A DNA stretch of 64,000 bases from Clostridium ljungdahlii (GTDB taxonomy: Bacteria > Bacillota > Clostridia > Clostridiales > Clostridiaceae): the NCBI RefSeq assembly GCF_001636845.1, contig NZ_LITT01000013.1:38896-102895 (forward strand), given 5' to 3'. Each line of letters starts with the position of its first letter. Position 1 is the stretch's first letter. Shown here in pieces: positions 16,532-25,196 of the stretch. The notes under the pieces were generated by a model. The model did no database searches and was not told the origin of the DNA. It saw only the letters and a list, made by a program, of their open reading frames with translations. A program made the position numbers and the translations under genes.

Positions 16532-17983
16532 ATGTCAAAAGGGAAAAAAGAGAAGCTCGACCCATTAGTTACCAGAGCAGCTATTATACTGGTAATCGGA
16601 TCAATTACGCCGCTGCTTGATTCCACGATGGTCAATGTAGCGATCCAGTCCATTTCGCTCGACTTCAAATGTACGATGTCAGTGATCCAATGGGTGATCA
16701 CAGGGTATATGCTGGCGATGGGAATTGCCACGCCCATTTCCGGTTGGGCCAACAAACGCTTTGGTGGAAAGCAAGTTTATATATTTTCTTTAATCACATT
16801 TTTTGCAGGTTCCGTGCTGACAGCCCTGTCATGGGATATTGGAAGCCTGATTGTATTCCGGCTCATTCAGGGGCTTGGCGCCGGACTGATGGTTCCTATC
16901 ACATTAAACCTGCTCGTACAGATATCAGGAGGGAAACAATTAGGTCAGATAATGTCCTATATGAGTATTCCTTCTGCGTTGGGACCGATTTTAGGACCGG
17001 TGTTGGGCGGGGTGATTGTAAACGGCCTAGGTTGGCGCTGGATTTTTTACGTAAATGTTCCCGTTATTCTGGTTGCAATTCTTTTGGCCGTGAAAGGGTT
17101 GCCGAAAGATAAAATATCCGATCACAAAGGGACCCTTGATTGGATCGGTATCTCCATGCTTTCTCCCGCGTTTGCCATTCTCATTTACGGAATCTCCCAG
17201 ATCAGCTCTTATGGAGGAATCATAAACAGCGCGGTATTTGTGCCGCTTATGATCGGTGTTGTCCTGATGGCTGCATTCGTTGTTTATGCTCTGCATAGTA
17301 AAGGCACTCCGGTGGTAGATTTACGCCTTTTCCGATTGAAAAATTTTTCCGTATGCAGTATCCTGCTTTTTCTTTCCGGACTAATCATCAATGGGTCGAT
17401 GCTGCTCTTCCCGTTATACTATCAGCAGGTACGCAGTGAAAGCGCTTTTTATGCCGGATTGTTACTGATTCCGCAAAGCATCGGCATGCTAGCGACACAG
17501 AACTGGTTTGGGAAGCTTACTGACCGAATCGGCTCGCGCTGGATTGTTCTCACAAGCCTTATGATAACCGTCCTGGGCACAATTCCCTTTGCTTTTGCGG
17601 ATGGAAGTACCAATCAAGTGTTGCTGGCAATCGCGCTGCTGATCCGTGGCGCCGGTCTTGGTGGATTGTATATCCCGATTATGGCTTCTGCATACATAGG
17701 AATTGAGGAGAAGCATGTTCCGGACGCCAGCACAGTGACAAGAATACTGCAAACCATCGGGGGCGCGTTCGGACCGGCGATTCTGGCAACAGTGATTCAA
17801 TCCCAACTTACCGTTCATCAAACAATGAAGGTAGCCCAAGCGGAAGCAGGAGCATACAATATGGCCTTTTGGTGGTCGATTGCTTTCGCCGTGATTGCTT
17901 TTATTCCAACTTTCTTTTTGCCGTTGCGTAAAAACACGTCAGAAATAAAGCCAGCGTCACAAGCTGATGGAGGCAAGCAATAA
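16532..17983 (+). CDS. MFS drug exporter, DHA2 (14-helix) family
   Basis: 483 residues with about 14 membrane helices. Motif A-like GWANKRFGGKQVY follows helix 2. Motif C (GPILGPVLGGVIV) is in helix 5, as in proton antiporters, and LDSTMVNVAI lies in helix 1 (motif D1 of DHA2). It resembles EmrB/QacA-type multidrug exporters. The ATG at 16532 has GGGAGG 9 nt upstream. A longer frame from 16412 runs through the operators and is not credible. It is controlled by the adjacent TetR. Confidence 0.92.
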   Translation: MSKGKKEKLDPLVTRAAIILVIGSITPLLDSTMVNVAIQSISLDFKCTMSVIQWVITGYMLAMGIATPISGWANKRFGGKQVYIFSLITFFAGSVLTALSWDIGSLIVFRLIQGLGAGLMVPITLNLLVQISGGKQLGQIMSYMSIPSALGPILGPVLGGVIVNGLGWRWIFYVNVPVILVAILLAVKGLPKDKISDHKGTLDWIGISMLSPAFAILIYGISQISSYGGIINSAVFVPLMIGVVLMAAFVVYALHSKGTPVVDLRLFRLKNFSVCSILLFLSGLIINGSMLLFPLYYQQVRSESAFYAGLLLIPQSIGMLATQNWFGKLTDRIGSRWIVLTSLMITVLGTIPFAFADGSTNQVLLAIALLIRGAGLGGLYIPIMASAYIGIEEKHVPDASTVTRILQTIGGAFGPAILATVIQSQLTVHQTMKVAQAEAGAYNMAFWWSIAFAVIAFIPTFFLPLRKNTSEIKPASQADGGKQ

Positions 17984-18056
17984 AAGCGTATCGAAATTGG
18001 AGAAAGGAATATATTACAACATAATTAAGAAAAATACTATATAACATTTTACCCAT

Positions 18057-18858
18057 ATGATCCAACAAACTAAAAAATTTGGTATATATTGTAGTAGGAA
18101 TAGTACTATCAAAATCAGTTGTACTATCAGAAATATCAGAGAAACTGAAAAATGATTATACAGAAGCTGGTGAAGCCAGCAAGATAAAAAGAATATTTAG
18201 ATTTTTAACAAGTCCTATAATAAAATCAGATTACCTATATTATAACTTTATTGCTGAGGTAATGAAAAAATACATTAAGAGAAGTAACAATAATAAGCTA
18301 ATCATAATATTTGACCATACAACTATAGAGGATAAATTCTTAATACTGCAGTTTTCATTGAAAGTAGGTAAAAGGGTTGTTCCCCTATGGTACAAAATAT
18401 TCAAGTATAAGGAAAAAGGCAGCAAAAGTTTTAAACATATAAAGCAGGGAATAAAAGAACTCAATGATATTTTTGCTTCATACAATTATGAAGTTATACT
18501 GCTTGTAGATAGAGGCTTTAAAAGTATAGATTTATTCAGATTTATAGATGAGCTTGGATGGAAATATTGTATAAGATGCACTAATGATATGCTTGTAAAA
18601 ATAGAGAAAAATGAAAAAATAAAATACCTTAGAGATATAAAACCTCTAAAGAAAAGTGTTAAAAAGTTCAATAAAATCTTACTGAGTGCAGAGGAATATG
18701 TATGTAATTTAGCAGTATGTAAGGCTGAAGAAGCAGAGGATACATGGTATCTAGTAACTAATATGTCTAGTAAGAGGGCTGTTAATGAATATAAAAAGAG
18801 ATTTGATATAGAAGAAATGTTTAGAGATCTAAAGTCCAGTGGATTTAATATGGAATAG
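18057..18858 (+). pseudogene. IS4-family transposase, truncated
   Basis: The DDE catalytic parts are present: FDHTTI (first Asp), VILLVDRGFKS (second Asp) and the Y-2-R-3-E-6-K motif in YKKRFDIEEMFRDLK. The frame stops after SSGFNME, where IS4 proteins normally continue for many more residues. At the 5' end an ATG at 18057 is out of frame with the main ORF (open from 18061), suggesting a frameshift. No terminal repeats were found. The AT-rich codon use contrasts with the genes to its left. Confidence 0.75.
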
Positions 18859-18935
18859 TCTCACTTGGGTGGCGCTTGAAGACCTATAAATTTGACTTGT
18901 AGTGTATAGTGCTAAGCATTCAAGGAGCAATATAA

Positions 18936-19580
18936 ATGGATAACGAAAAACTTAAGAGAGATAAAAAAATCTTTATATGGATAATAAATATAATTTTATT
19001 TGTATCATGGTTTCTGTCTCAAGAACCGTGCATACAATTTATTAGGTTGCTATTAGGCCCAAAAGCAAAAGAAACTTTATTTGGTTTTCCTCTTGCATTA
19101 CAAATATTTTCATCAGTTAATTTTTATATTATGTCTGTTTTTTATACTGACGAATACAATCAAATAACTGTGTCGATGAAGAAAAGTTCTTTGAGGCGTA
19201 AAGCCACGGTTATATTGTTTTTCCTTGGTGATTGGTTATATAGAATCCTAGTGTTCCTGTTAATGCTCTTATACAAACTAATATTTGCTTTTAGTGATGA
19301 CCAAGATGGTATTAAAACTGTTGACGACACACACAAATCGATTATGCAAAGGTATGAAAAATATCCTATAAAACTGAAAATACTGTGCATTGCGTTGGCA
19401 TTATCAGGTTTGCTTTTCTTAATAGCGTATATACTGGAACTTGCCGCCCCAGAAATATTACAATATTATTCCAAGGCTATTGGTCTTGCCGTTTCACTTA
19501 TTGGTTTTTTTAGTATTGCTCGCTCATCAACAACTTATTTCCTGAGCCGAGGTAATGTAGTTAAGGAAAATGAAGATTAA
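18936..19580 (+). CDS. Integral membrane protein, unknown function
   Basis: 214 residues. Hydrophobic segments are near 11-30, 48-65, 87-112, 146-166 and 175-195. A charged loop (DDQDGIKTVDDTHKSIMQRYEKYPIK) lies between the third and fourth. AAGGAG lies 7 nt before the ATG. I do not recognise the family. It is the last gene before the right edge repeat of the island, downstream of the broken transposase. AT-rich codon use shows a different origin from the MerR-TetR cargo. Confidence 0.6.
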   Translation: MDNEKLKRDKKIFIWIINIILFVSWFLSQEPCIQFIRLLLGPKAKETLFGFPLALQIFSSVNFYIMSVFYTDEYNQITVSMKKSSLRRKATVILFFLGDWLYRILVFLLMLLYKLIFAFSDDQDGIKTVDDTHKSIMQRYEKYPIKLKILCIALALSGLLFLIAYILELAAPEILQYYSKAIGLAVSLIGFFSIARSSTTYFLSRGNVVKENED

Positions 19581-19692
19581 TAAGTACATTCCCCCAAAAT
19601 TCAAATTTTCTGCGTGATTGGATAGACAATGTGGTGTAATATTCGTTTGCCTGATACCGAAAACCTTTATTTTATGTGGGTTCCCAAGTTTG

Positions 19693-19708
19693 TCGTTATG
19701 AACACTCG
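19693..19708 (-). repeat. Right island-edge inverted repeat
   Basis: TCGTTATGAACACTCG, the exact reverse complement of 12632-12647. The surrounding 370 bp (19581-19951) has no gene that I can support. Confidence 0.6.
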
Positions 19709-19951
19709 CACCAAATGAATACTTAATGGCATTCATCAAGTTTTAATATAAAATTTTGTACACTAGGGCTTAAAGAATTATTTGAGTGACTGGTGTATTT
19801 TTATTTTATAATAGAAGGTTGAAGTAGCTGAAAATATTGATATGTGAAAGCTACAGAGTACAAAAATAACTAATTTTCTACAAAATATTTACTACTTGTC
19901 CGAAAAGTTATAAGATTATAGGAGAGGATGTTTTGTAGAGGAGATGGGAAA

Positions 19952-20347
19952 GTGGAAGGTACCAATGATAAATTAATTCAAGTTGGAAGATTTTATCAAA
20001 AATTAAATGATATAATTGGTTCAAATTTACCATTACAAAAAATATATCGTTCTAAAGGACTCCCAGCCCATTTAATAAAGGAAAAACATTTTAATTGTTT
20101 AAAACATATAGATGATATATCAAATATCATAAAAAATCCTGATTATGTCGGGATAAATCCAAATGAAAAAGGGGATACTGTAGAATTAATTAAAGTACTT
20201 GATAAAAATATCCTAGTTGGAATAAAGTTAGATGTTGATGAAAATTATTTATATGTCTCTACAATGTATGATGTTCAAGAATCGAAGCTTCGGCGAAGGT
20301 TACATAGTGGAAGAGTTAAGAAATTTATTATTGACAAAAATGAGTAA
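19952..20347 (+). CDS. PBECR3-like nuclease-domain protein
   Basis: About 131 residues. The pattern is LPAHLIKEKHFNCLKHIDDI, then IIKNPDYVGINPNEKGDTVE, ILVGIKLDVDENYLYVSTMY and SGRVKKFI. It resembles the PBECR3 domain of the Barnase-EndoU-ColicinE5/D-RelE (BECR) fold, found in phage polyvalent proteins and in stand-alone clostridial ORFs. Candidate active residues are the His pair in the HLIKEKHF segment and the terminal S-x-R-x-K-K. The GTG at 19952 has GAGGAG 8 nt upstream and is preferred over the ATG at 19928. Function as an RNase or toxin is inferred from the fold class. Confidence 0.6.
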   Translation: MEGTNDKLIQVGRFYQKLNDIIGSNLPLQKIYRSKGLPAHLIKEKHFNCLKHIDDISNIIKNPDYVGINPNEKGDTVELIKVLDKNILVGIKLDVDENYLYVSTMYDVQESKLRRRLHSGRVKKFIIDKNE

Positions 20348-20438
20348 AGAATGTATTATAGTTATAGCAAGTGAATATGATAATTATAGGATTATTGAGG
20401 TCGGAAATGGTTCCCGACACACTCGAAAGAGTACCTGA
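20340..20438 (+). CDS. Possible 32-residue ORF overlapping the PBECR3-like gene
   Basis: The ATG overlaps the preceding stop region (AATGAGTAA), a translational-coupling arrangement. It encodes MSKECIIVIASEYDNYRIIE and a basic tail. It has no recognisable family. It may be a small partner or only a chance frame. Confidence 0.3.
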   Translation: MSKECIIVIASEYDNYRIIEVGNGSRHTRKST

Positions 20439-20478
20439 GATGATGGATACACCGCCCATCCAGTAATCCAAACGTATA

Positions 20479-20511
20479 TAAGGCCTCTGATTGATTTTAG
20501 AGGTCTTTTGC
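20479..20511 (+). terminator. Terminator
   Basis: GGCCTCT, 10-nt loop, AGAGGTC followed by TTTT, 40 bp after the small ORF. Confidence 0.75.
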
Positions 20512-20746
20512 TATGTTCAAATTTTTAAAAAATAAATATATAACTTTAGCTAAAAATTTTAAGGAGCTTATAGAAATATAGAGCAGGATTAAATAGAATA
20601 GTATAGTACATTTTGCTGTGATATACTAAAATATATATGTATTTTTCAGATTTATTTGAAAACGATCAACCAGTTGTATCTCAATAATCTAAGATGAAGG
20701 TTAATTGTTTGATTAAAATACCTCCTCTTAGATGTCAACTTATATA

Positions 20747-20772
20747 AACAGAGTTCTTGTCATCAGATAAAT
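20747..20772. repeat. Fragment shared with 59168-59192
   Basis: AAACAGAGTTCTTGTCATCA followed by GATAAA. The same string with one change stands at 59168 ahead of a family B element. The rest of the gap from 20512 to 20851 is AT-rich and shows nothing else apart from the left end of the IS607 element, whose exact border I cannot place. Confidence 0.5.
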
Positions 20773-20851
20773 ATAAGAAGATGGAGGTAAGATAACAGCT
20801 AATAAAACTTTATATAATGTTTGTAATATAGTAAATTCAAGAGGTAATTAT

Positions 20852-21227
20852 ATGAAATACTATTTTATTAGAGAATTTTCAAAACTAATATGTAAAAATT
20901 CTCAAACATTAAGGGAGTGGGATAAAAAAGATATATTAAAACACACCATGTTGCTCCAACAGGATACTGATACTATTCACAAGAACAACTTAATTATTTT
21001 TTAGGAATTAAAGGCATTGAAACTAAAACTAAAAAAGTAGTTGGATATTGTAGAGTTAGTTCTCACAAACAAAAGGATGACCTTGAAAGACAATCGATGC
21101 GGAATTAGCTGAAAATTTAATCCAAATTGTAACTGCTTTTAGTTGTGGATTACAAGGTAAAAGGGCTCATAGAGCTAAAAAAATGATTAAGGAGTTGCTT
21201 AAGAATGATACTGGCGAAGAAAGTTAG
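20852..21227 (+). pseudogene. tnpA: IS607-type tnpA (serine recombinase), decayed
   Basis: It starts MKYYFIREFSKLICKNSQTL, the MerR-like DNA-binding head of IS607 TnpA. A frameshift near 20942 loses one base in the KPHHVAPTGY region. The frame resumes as GIKGIETKTKKVVGYCRVSS with the nucleophile serine segment. A large deletion then joins DDLERQS to the end (LIQIVTAFSCGLQGKRAHRA). The catalytic core is gone. The end overlaps tnpB by 23 bp, the usual IS607 arrangement. Confidence 0.85.
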
Positions 21228-22320
21228 AATTATACCTAATATAGAGCAGGAACAACAACTTTGGAAGTCTGTTGGAACAGCAAGATTTATTTATAACTGG
21301 ACACTTGCAAGGCAACAAGAAAATTATAAAAATGGTTGTAAATTCATTAATGATGGTGATTTAAGAAAAGAAATTACTTTAATGAAGCAAACGGAAGAAT
21401 ATTGCTGGCTAAATGAAGTATCTAATAATGTAGCAAAACAGGCTGTAAAAGATGCTTGTAATGCTTATAAAAGATTCTTTAAAGGATTAGCAGATAAACC
21501 AAGATTTAAAAGTAGAAGAAAAAGCAAACCATCATTTTATAATGACAATATAAAATTAAAAGTTAAGGCTAATATGGTTTTAATTGAAAAGGTAGGTTGG
21601 GTTAAAACAGCAGAACAAATATCAATGAAAGTTAAGCATACCAACCCAAGAGTGAGTTTTGATGGGAAGTATTGGTACTTATCTGCAGGTATTGAGAAAG
21701 AAAATCCAATATTAGAATTAACTGATGAAAGCATAGGTATAGATGTTGGAATTAAAGACCTTGCCATATGCTCAAATGGAATGACTTTTAAAAATATTAA
21801 TAAAACAAGATTAGTTAAAAAATTAGAAAAAAGATTACGTAGGTTGCAACGTAGAGTTTCAAGAAAATATGAGTTAAATAAGGAAGGGAAGAAGTTCGTC
21901 AAAACAAGCAACATTATAAAACTTGAAAAACAGATAAAATTGCTTTATAGAAGGTTAGCTAATATTAGGAACAACTATTTACATCAAGCAACTATCAAGA
22001 TAGTGAAAGCCAAGCCGTCAAGAGTTGTTATGGAAACACTTAATATTAAAGGTATGATGAAAAATCGTCATTTATCAAAATCAATAGCTAAGCAAGGATT
22101 ATATGAATTTAAAAGACAGCTTCAATATAAATGTCAATTTTATAGAATTGAATTTGTCGAAGCTGATAAATGGTATCCTTCATCAAAGACATGTAGTAAG
22201 TGTGGTCATGTAAAATCTAAATTATTACTATCAAAAAGAACTTATATCTGTGAAGAATGTGGAGCTATAATTGATAGAGATTTTAATGCTTCAATCAATT
22301 TAAGCAGATATTCAGCATAA
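21205..22320 (+). CDS. tnpB: TnpB, RNA-guided nuclease of IS607-type element
   Basis: 371 residues. The N-terminal HTH/wedge region is followed by a split RuvC nuclease: GIDVG (D180), VVMETL (E277) and DRDFNA (D357/D359). The zinc ribbon is C330-x2-C333 and C349-x2-C352. All catalytic residues seen in active TnpB proteins appear present. TnpB uses an omega RNA from the element's 3' end to cut DNA beside a short motif and helps element retention. ATG at 21205; GGAG lies 14 nt before it, inside tnpA. With tnpA dead, it can only move in trans. Confidence 0.93.
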   Translation: MILAKKVRIIPNIEQEQQLWKSVGTARFIYNWTLARQQENYKNGCKFINDGDLRKEITLMKQTEEYCWLNEVSNNVAKQAVKDACNAYKRFFKGLADKPRFKSRRKSKPSFYNDNIKLKVKANMVLIEKVGWVKTAEQISMKVKHTNPRVSFDGKYWYLSAGIEKENPILELTDESIGIDVGIKDLAICSNGMTFKNINKTRLVKKLEKRLRRLQRRVSRKYELNKEGKKFVKTSNIIKLEKQIKLLYRRLANIRNNYLHQATIKIVKAKPSRVVMETLNIKGMMKNRHLSKSIAKQGLYEFKRQLQYKCQFYRIEFVEADKWYPSSKTCSKCGHVKSKLLLSKRTYICEECGAIIDRDFNASINLSRYSA

Positions 22321-22405
22321 CTACCTAAACAGTTGTGTCTGAGGTGTAGGATTCGTTGTATCCGAAGTTAAGCCCTTGGAGTGTTATATCAAACGAAAGT
22401 AGCTT
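22321..22405 (+). ncRNA. Probable omega (reRNA) scaffold region of TnpB
   Basis: Directly after the tnpB stop. CTACCT pairs with AGGTGTAG (22321-22349) and GGAT / ATCC forms a small hairpin (22348-22362), followed by GAAGTTAAGCCCTTGGAGTG. A structured element in this place is expected for TnpB guide scaffolds. The exact 3' end and guide border are not determinable by eye. Confidence 0.45.
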
Positions 22406-22485
22406 TATAGCAAAATCGGACATATTGAAGAGGGAATTAAACAAGCTTTATAGAGTTTTATAAGGTTTTGGCAACGGTATTAACG

Positions 22486-23373
22486 ATGAAAAAAAGATTG
22501 ATTGGATCAATATGTTTATTCTTAGCAGCTTGTATATGGGGTGGAATGTATGTAGTTAGTAAATATATACTGGAGTTTATTTCTCCAATTACACTTGTGT
22601 GGATTAGATATGTAATTGCATTTGTGGTTTTATTTTTAATACTTATGTTTTTTAATTATAAAAAAGGATATAAGGTAGTTATAAAAAAGAAGGACTGGCT
22701 TCTCATTGCATGGATAGGTTTTATAGGATATTTTATTTCTATATGCCTCCAGTTTATAGGTACAAAATTATCAGATGCCCATATGGGATCATTAATTACA
22801 GCGTCTACACCTGTATTTGTGATTATATTTGCCAGATTCATACTTAAGGAATTATTTACAAAGAAAAAAATAATTTCTTTAATACTTGCTACCTTTGGTG
22901 TCGTCATAGTTATTGGATTGGATTCCATGTTTATGAAACATCTTTTAGGGAATATAATTCTTGTTGGAGCTGCTGTGACCTGGGCGTTATTGTCTGTTTA
23001 TGTAAAAATAGCATCTAAGCGATTTGATTCACTAATTATAACTACATATGCAATGCTATTTGCTTTAATATTTACCACTCCACTTATGCTCATGCAGCAT
23101 AATGATTTTACATTAATACTAAATGATAGAAGTCTAATACTTGGGATGATTTATCTTGGAGTTGTATCTACAGCAGGAGCATTTTTTTTGTGGAATAAAG
23201 GTATTGAACTTATGGATGCAGGAATTGGATCACTATTTTTATTTTTTCAGCCTGTTACGGGTTCAATTTTTGGATGGCTCTACCTCCACGAGCAGCTTAC
23301 ATTTGGTTTTTTTATAGGTGGGATACTTATAGTAATTGCAGTGGTTATAGCTACTACAAGTGCGGATAATTGA
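22486..23373 (+). CDS. EamA/DMT family transporter
   Basis: About 295 residues with ten membrane helices in two EamA repeats. The first repeat begins with AACIWGGMYVVSKYILEFI and contains GTKLSDAHMGSLITASTPVF. The second contains GAAVTWALLSVYVKI and LGVVSTAGAFFLWNKGIELM. The family exports metabolites or amino acids. The substrate here is unknown. The ATG at 22486 matches the family start but lacks a clear ribosome site. A TTG at 22468 has AAGG nearby. The native upstream region may have been cut by the IS607 insertion. Confidence 0.88.
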   Translation: MKKRLIGSICLFLAACIWGGMYVVSKYILEFISPITLVWIRYVIAFVVLFLILMFFNYKKGYKVVIKKKDWLLIAWIGFIGYFISICLQFIGTKLSDAHMGSLITASTPVFVIIFARFILKELFTKKKIISLILATFGVVIVIGLDSMFMKHLLGNIILVGAAVTWALLSVYVKIASKRFDSLIITTYAMLFALIFTTPLMLMQHNDFTLILNDRSLILGMIYLGVVSTAGAFFLWNKGIELMDAGIGSLFLFFQPVTGSIFGWLYLHEQLTFGFFIGGILIVIAVVIATTSADN

Positions 23374-23379
23374 TGAAGT

Positions 23380-23422
23380 AAAAAATGCTATTACATGGCT
23401 TTTTCTTGTAACAGCATTTTTT
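23380..23422. terminator. Bidirectional terminator
   Basis: AAAAAATGCTATTACA / TGTAACAGCATTTTTT with one wobble, between the convergent transporter and nucleotidase genes. It overlaps the 3' end of the minus-strand gene. Confidence 0.85.
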
Positions 23423-23960
23423 CTATAATATTATATATTTCATTCCAATTTAATACTCTGGTGATATTTTGATTTAAGGGCATACGGTTGTAGTTTGTGT
23501 CTACTAGTAGTACTTTAAAGTTACTTTTAGATAATTCAATGGCATTTTCATAACTATCTTCTATAAATATATCACAGTTTAAGTTTTTAGCTGTACCTAC
23601 CTTATGAGCGGAACCAAGGACGTAAATACTATCGTAAGGTATTTCGTATTTATTCAAGTATTTGTGTGTTACAATTTCCAGACATTTTTCACGAGCAGTT
23701 ACAAAATAAATGCTATTTAATTCTGCGAGTTTTTGTATAACTTCTACAGCGTCTTTTCTTATTGTCTCTTTACTATGAAGTTTAAATTTAATTTTATTGT
23801 AAAAATCAGTATACTCATCTCTTGTTATTCCAATAATTTTATGAAGTTCATATTGTGTTACTTTATCGGCAGTTATATTCTTATTAAAGTATTTATTGGC
23901 ACTTTCTATCCAGTAATATGGGTCTGTAATTGTTCCGTCAATGTCTATACATATATTCAT
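23391..23960 (-). CDS. HAD-type 5'(3')-deoxyribonucleotidase-like protein
   Basis: 189 residues. HAD motif I ICIDIDGTITDPYYW carries the nucleophile and general-acid Asp. Motif II is in IYFVTARE and motif IV in DIFIEDSYENA. It resembles the NT5C / YqfW-type nucleotidases that dephosphorylate deoxynucleotides. The substrate is unproven. Start ATG with AGGAGG upstream. Confidence 0.8.
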   Translation of the reverse strand: MNICIDIDGTITDPYYWIESANKYFNKNITADKVTQYELHKIIGITRDEYTDFYNKIKFKLHSKETIRKDAVEVIQKLAELNSIYFVTAREKCLEIVTHKYLNKYEIPYDSIYVLGSAHKVGTAKNLNCDIFIEDSYENAIELSKSNFKVLLVDTNYNRMPLNQNITRVLNWNEIYNIIEKMLLQEKAM

Positions 23961-24135
23961 ATTTTTTATACCTCCTATATAGATATACTAATGTATAATT
24001 ATTAATAGGATATTAAAACAAAATTAAATCTGTGTAAAAATATAATATAGTAGAAGAATAATATTAACTGGAATATTAAGGAAATAAATGGTATAATGTA
24101 CATATCATAAAAAATGAAAAAGGGACAGTGATATT

Positions 24136-24852
24136 ATGAGGATTGACAGCAGAAAAAAGTTAATGTTTTCCTGCATTTTTTTAATTTTATTAATGTTTAT
24201 TTTTGGAAAAAATATTAAAATATTGAATCAAGTTAACTCTATGAAGATAGCTGCATCTCCTATAGTTAAAATGTCAAATAATCATAGTTCATCTAAAAAG
24301 TATCGTATAGTACTTGACCCTGGTCACGGAGGAATAGATAGAGGGACAAGCTATGGAAATATGAGTGAAAAGGACTTAACTTTAAAGATAGCAAAGTATG
24401 CTGAGTCTTACTTAAGGAGTCAAGGAGATGTAGTATTTTTGACTCGTGATAAGGACAAGCTATTACCGCTTAAAGAAATAGGAAACAAAACAAATTCTTC
24501 TCATGCAGATGTTTTTGTTTCAATTCACGTAAATTCCTTAAATGATAAAGATTTTAAAGGAATAACTGCATTATATTATGATGTGAATGGATATCAAAAA
24601 TCTGAAAGGATAAGATTAGCAAAAACAATAGAAAGCCAGGCAGTAAAAAATGATGGTTGGGAAAGTAAGGGCATAAAAAGACAAAATCTAGCAGTACTAA
24701 GATATAGCAAAATACCTGGGGTACTTATGGAATGTGGATTTATAACTAATGATGATGATAGAAAAAGGTTGTCAAATGATGATGTGTTAAAAAGACTTGC
24801 GAAAAATATTTCAGATGGCATAATAAAGTATTTAAATGAAAATCCTCAATGA
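24136..24852 (+). CDS. cwlD: N-acetylmuramoyl-L-alanine amidase, CwlD-like
   Basis: 238 residues with an N-terminal membrane anchor/signal (about 9-24). An Amidase_3 domain follows, with zinc ligands in LDPGHGGIDRG (His), the Glu of MSEKDL, and SIHVNS (His). The catalytic Glu is in GVLMECGFITN. CwlD acts with PdaA to make muramic delta-lactam in the spore cortex. The short single-domain form and single anchor favour CwlD over vegetative autolysins. Confidence 0.88.
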   Translation: MRIDSRKKLMFSCIFLILLMFIFGKNIKILNQVNSMKIAASPIVKMSNNHSSSKKYRIVLDPGHGGIDRGTSYGNMSEKDLTLKIAKYAESYLRSQGDVVFLTRDKDKLLPLKEIGNKTNSSHADVFVSIHVNSLNDKDFKGITALYYDVNGYQKSERIRLAKTIESQAVKNDGWESKGIKRQNLAVLRYSKIPGVLMECGFITNDDDRKRLSNDDVLKRLAKNISDGIIKYLNENPQ

Positions 24853-24870
24853 CCGTCAATGTAGGTATTA

Positions 24871-25107
24871 CTAAGCAAAAAATCAATTTATACTACGGAT
24901 ATTTTTTACAACCTTCAGTTCATTAAATATTTTGATAAGTCTAAGTAAAAAATTCTAAAAAGCTAGGAACTTTTGAAAACTCGTACCTCAAACAATTCAA
25001 AAGTTCTAAGTTTTTACGAATTTTTTTCTAAGACTTATGTGCAAAATATTTAAAAGAACTTCATTATTGTAAAAATATGCCTGCGTATAAATTGATTTTT
25101 AAGTTAG
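24871..25107. repeat. Palindromic MITE-like repeat family A, copy A2
   Basis: 237 bp. It is the best preserved copy, with terminal inverted repeats CTAAGC-AAAAATCAATTTATA (left) and its counterpart TATAAATTGATTTTTAAGTTAG (right, shown in two parts: TATAAATTGATTTTT then AAGTTAG). Symmetry runs through to a central AGAACTTTTGAAAAC..CAAAAGTTCT stem. No ORF. Confidence 0.8.
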
Positions 25108-25196
25108 AATACCCATATAAACCTACATATAGATTATAAAGTTTAAAGTTAAATCTATAATTACTCAAAATTGCTAGTTATAAATCTTGGGTGGAT

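Larger units (their letters stand above)
12632..19708. mobile_element. Degenerate genomic island integrated at tRNA-Leu
   Basis: About 7.1 kb. The segment from 12632 to roughly 17990 is markedly GC-richer than the rest of the window and uses different codons (many GCG, CGG and CTG codons). It holds a recombinase fragment pointing at the tRNA, a Tn1549-like relaxase fragment, a MerR/SDR pair, a TetR/MFS pair, a truncated IS4 gene and an orphan membrane gene. A 16-bp exact inverted repeat marks both edges. The reading as a decayed conjugative or mobilisable element is inference. Confidence 0.7.
20852..22460 (+). mobile_element. IS607-family element (tnpA dead, tnpB intact)
   Basis: A decayed tnpA, a full tnpB and a structured 3' end in the standard order. 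IS607 elements lack terminal inverted repeats, so the limits given are approximate. The right end probably lies just upstream of the EamA gene, whose start region directly follows. Confidence 0.8.

Noticed and set aside
19527..19739. Minus-strand ORF of 70 codons across the right island repeat
   Set aside because: No ribosome site, overlaps the membrane gene's end, and has no recognisable protein pattern.
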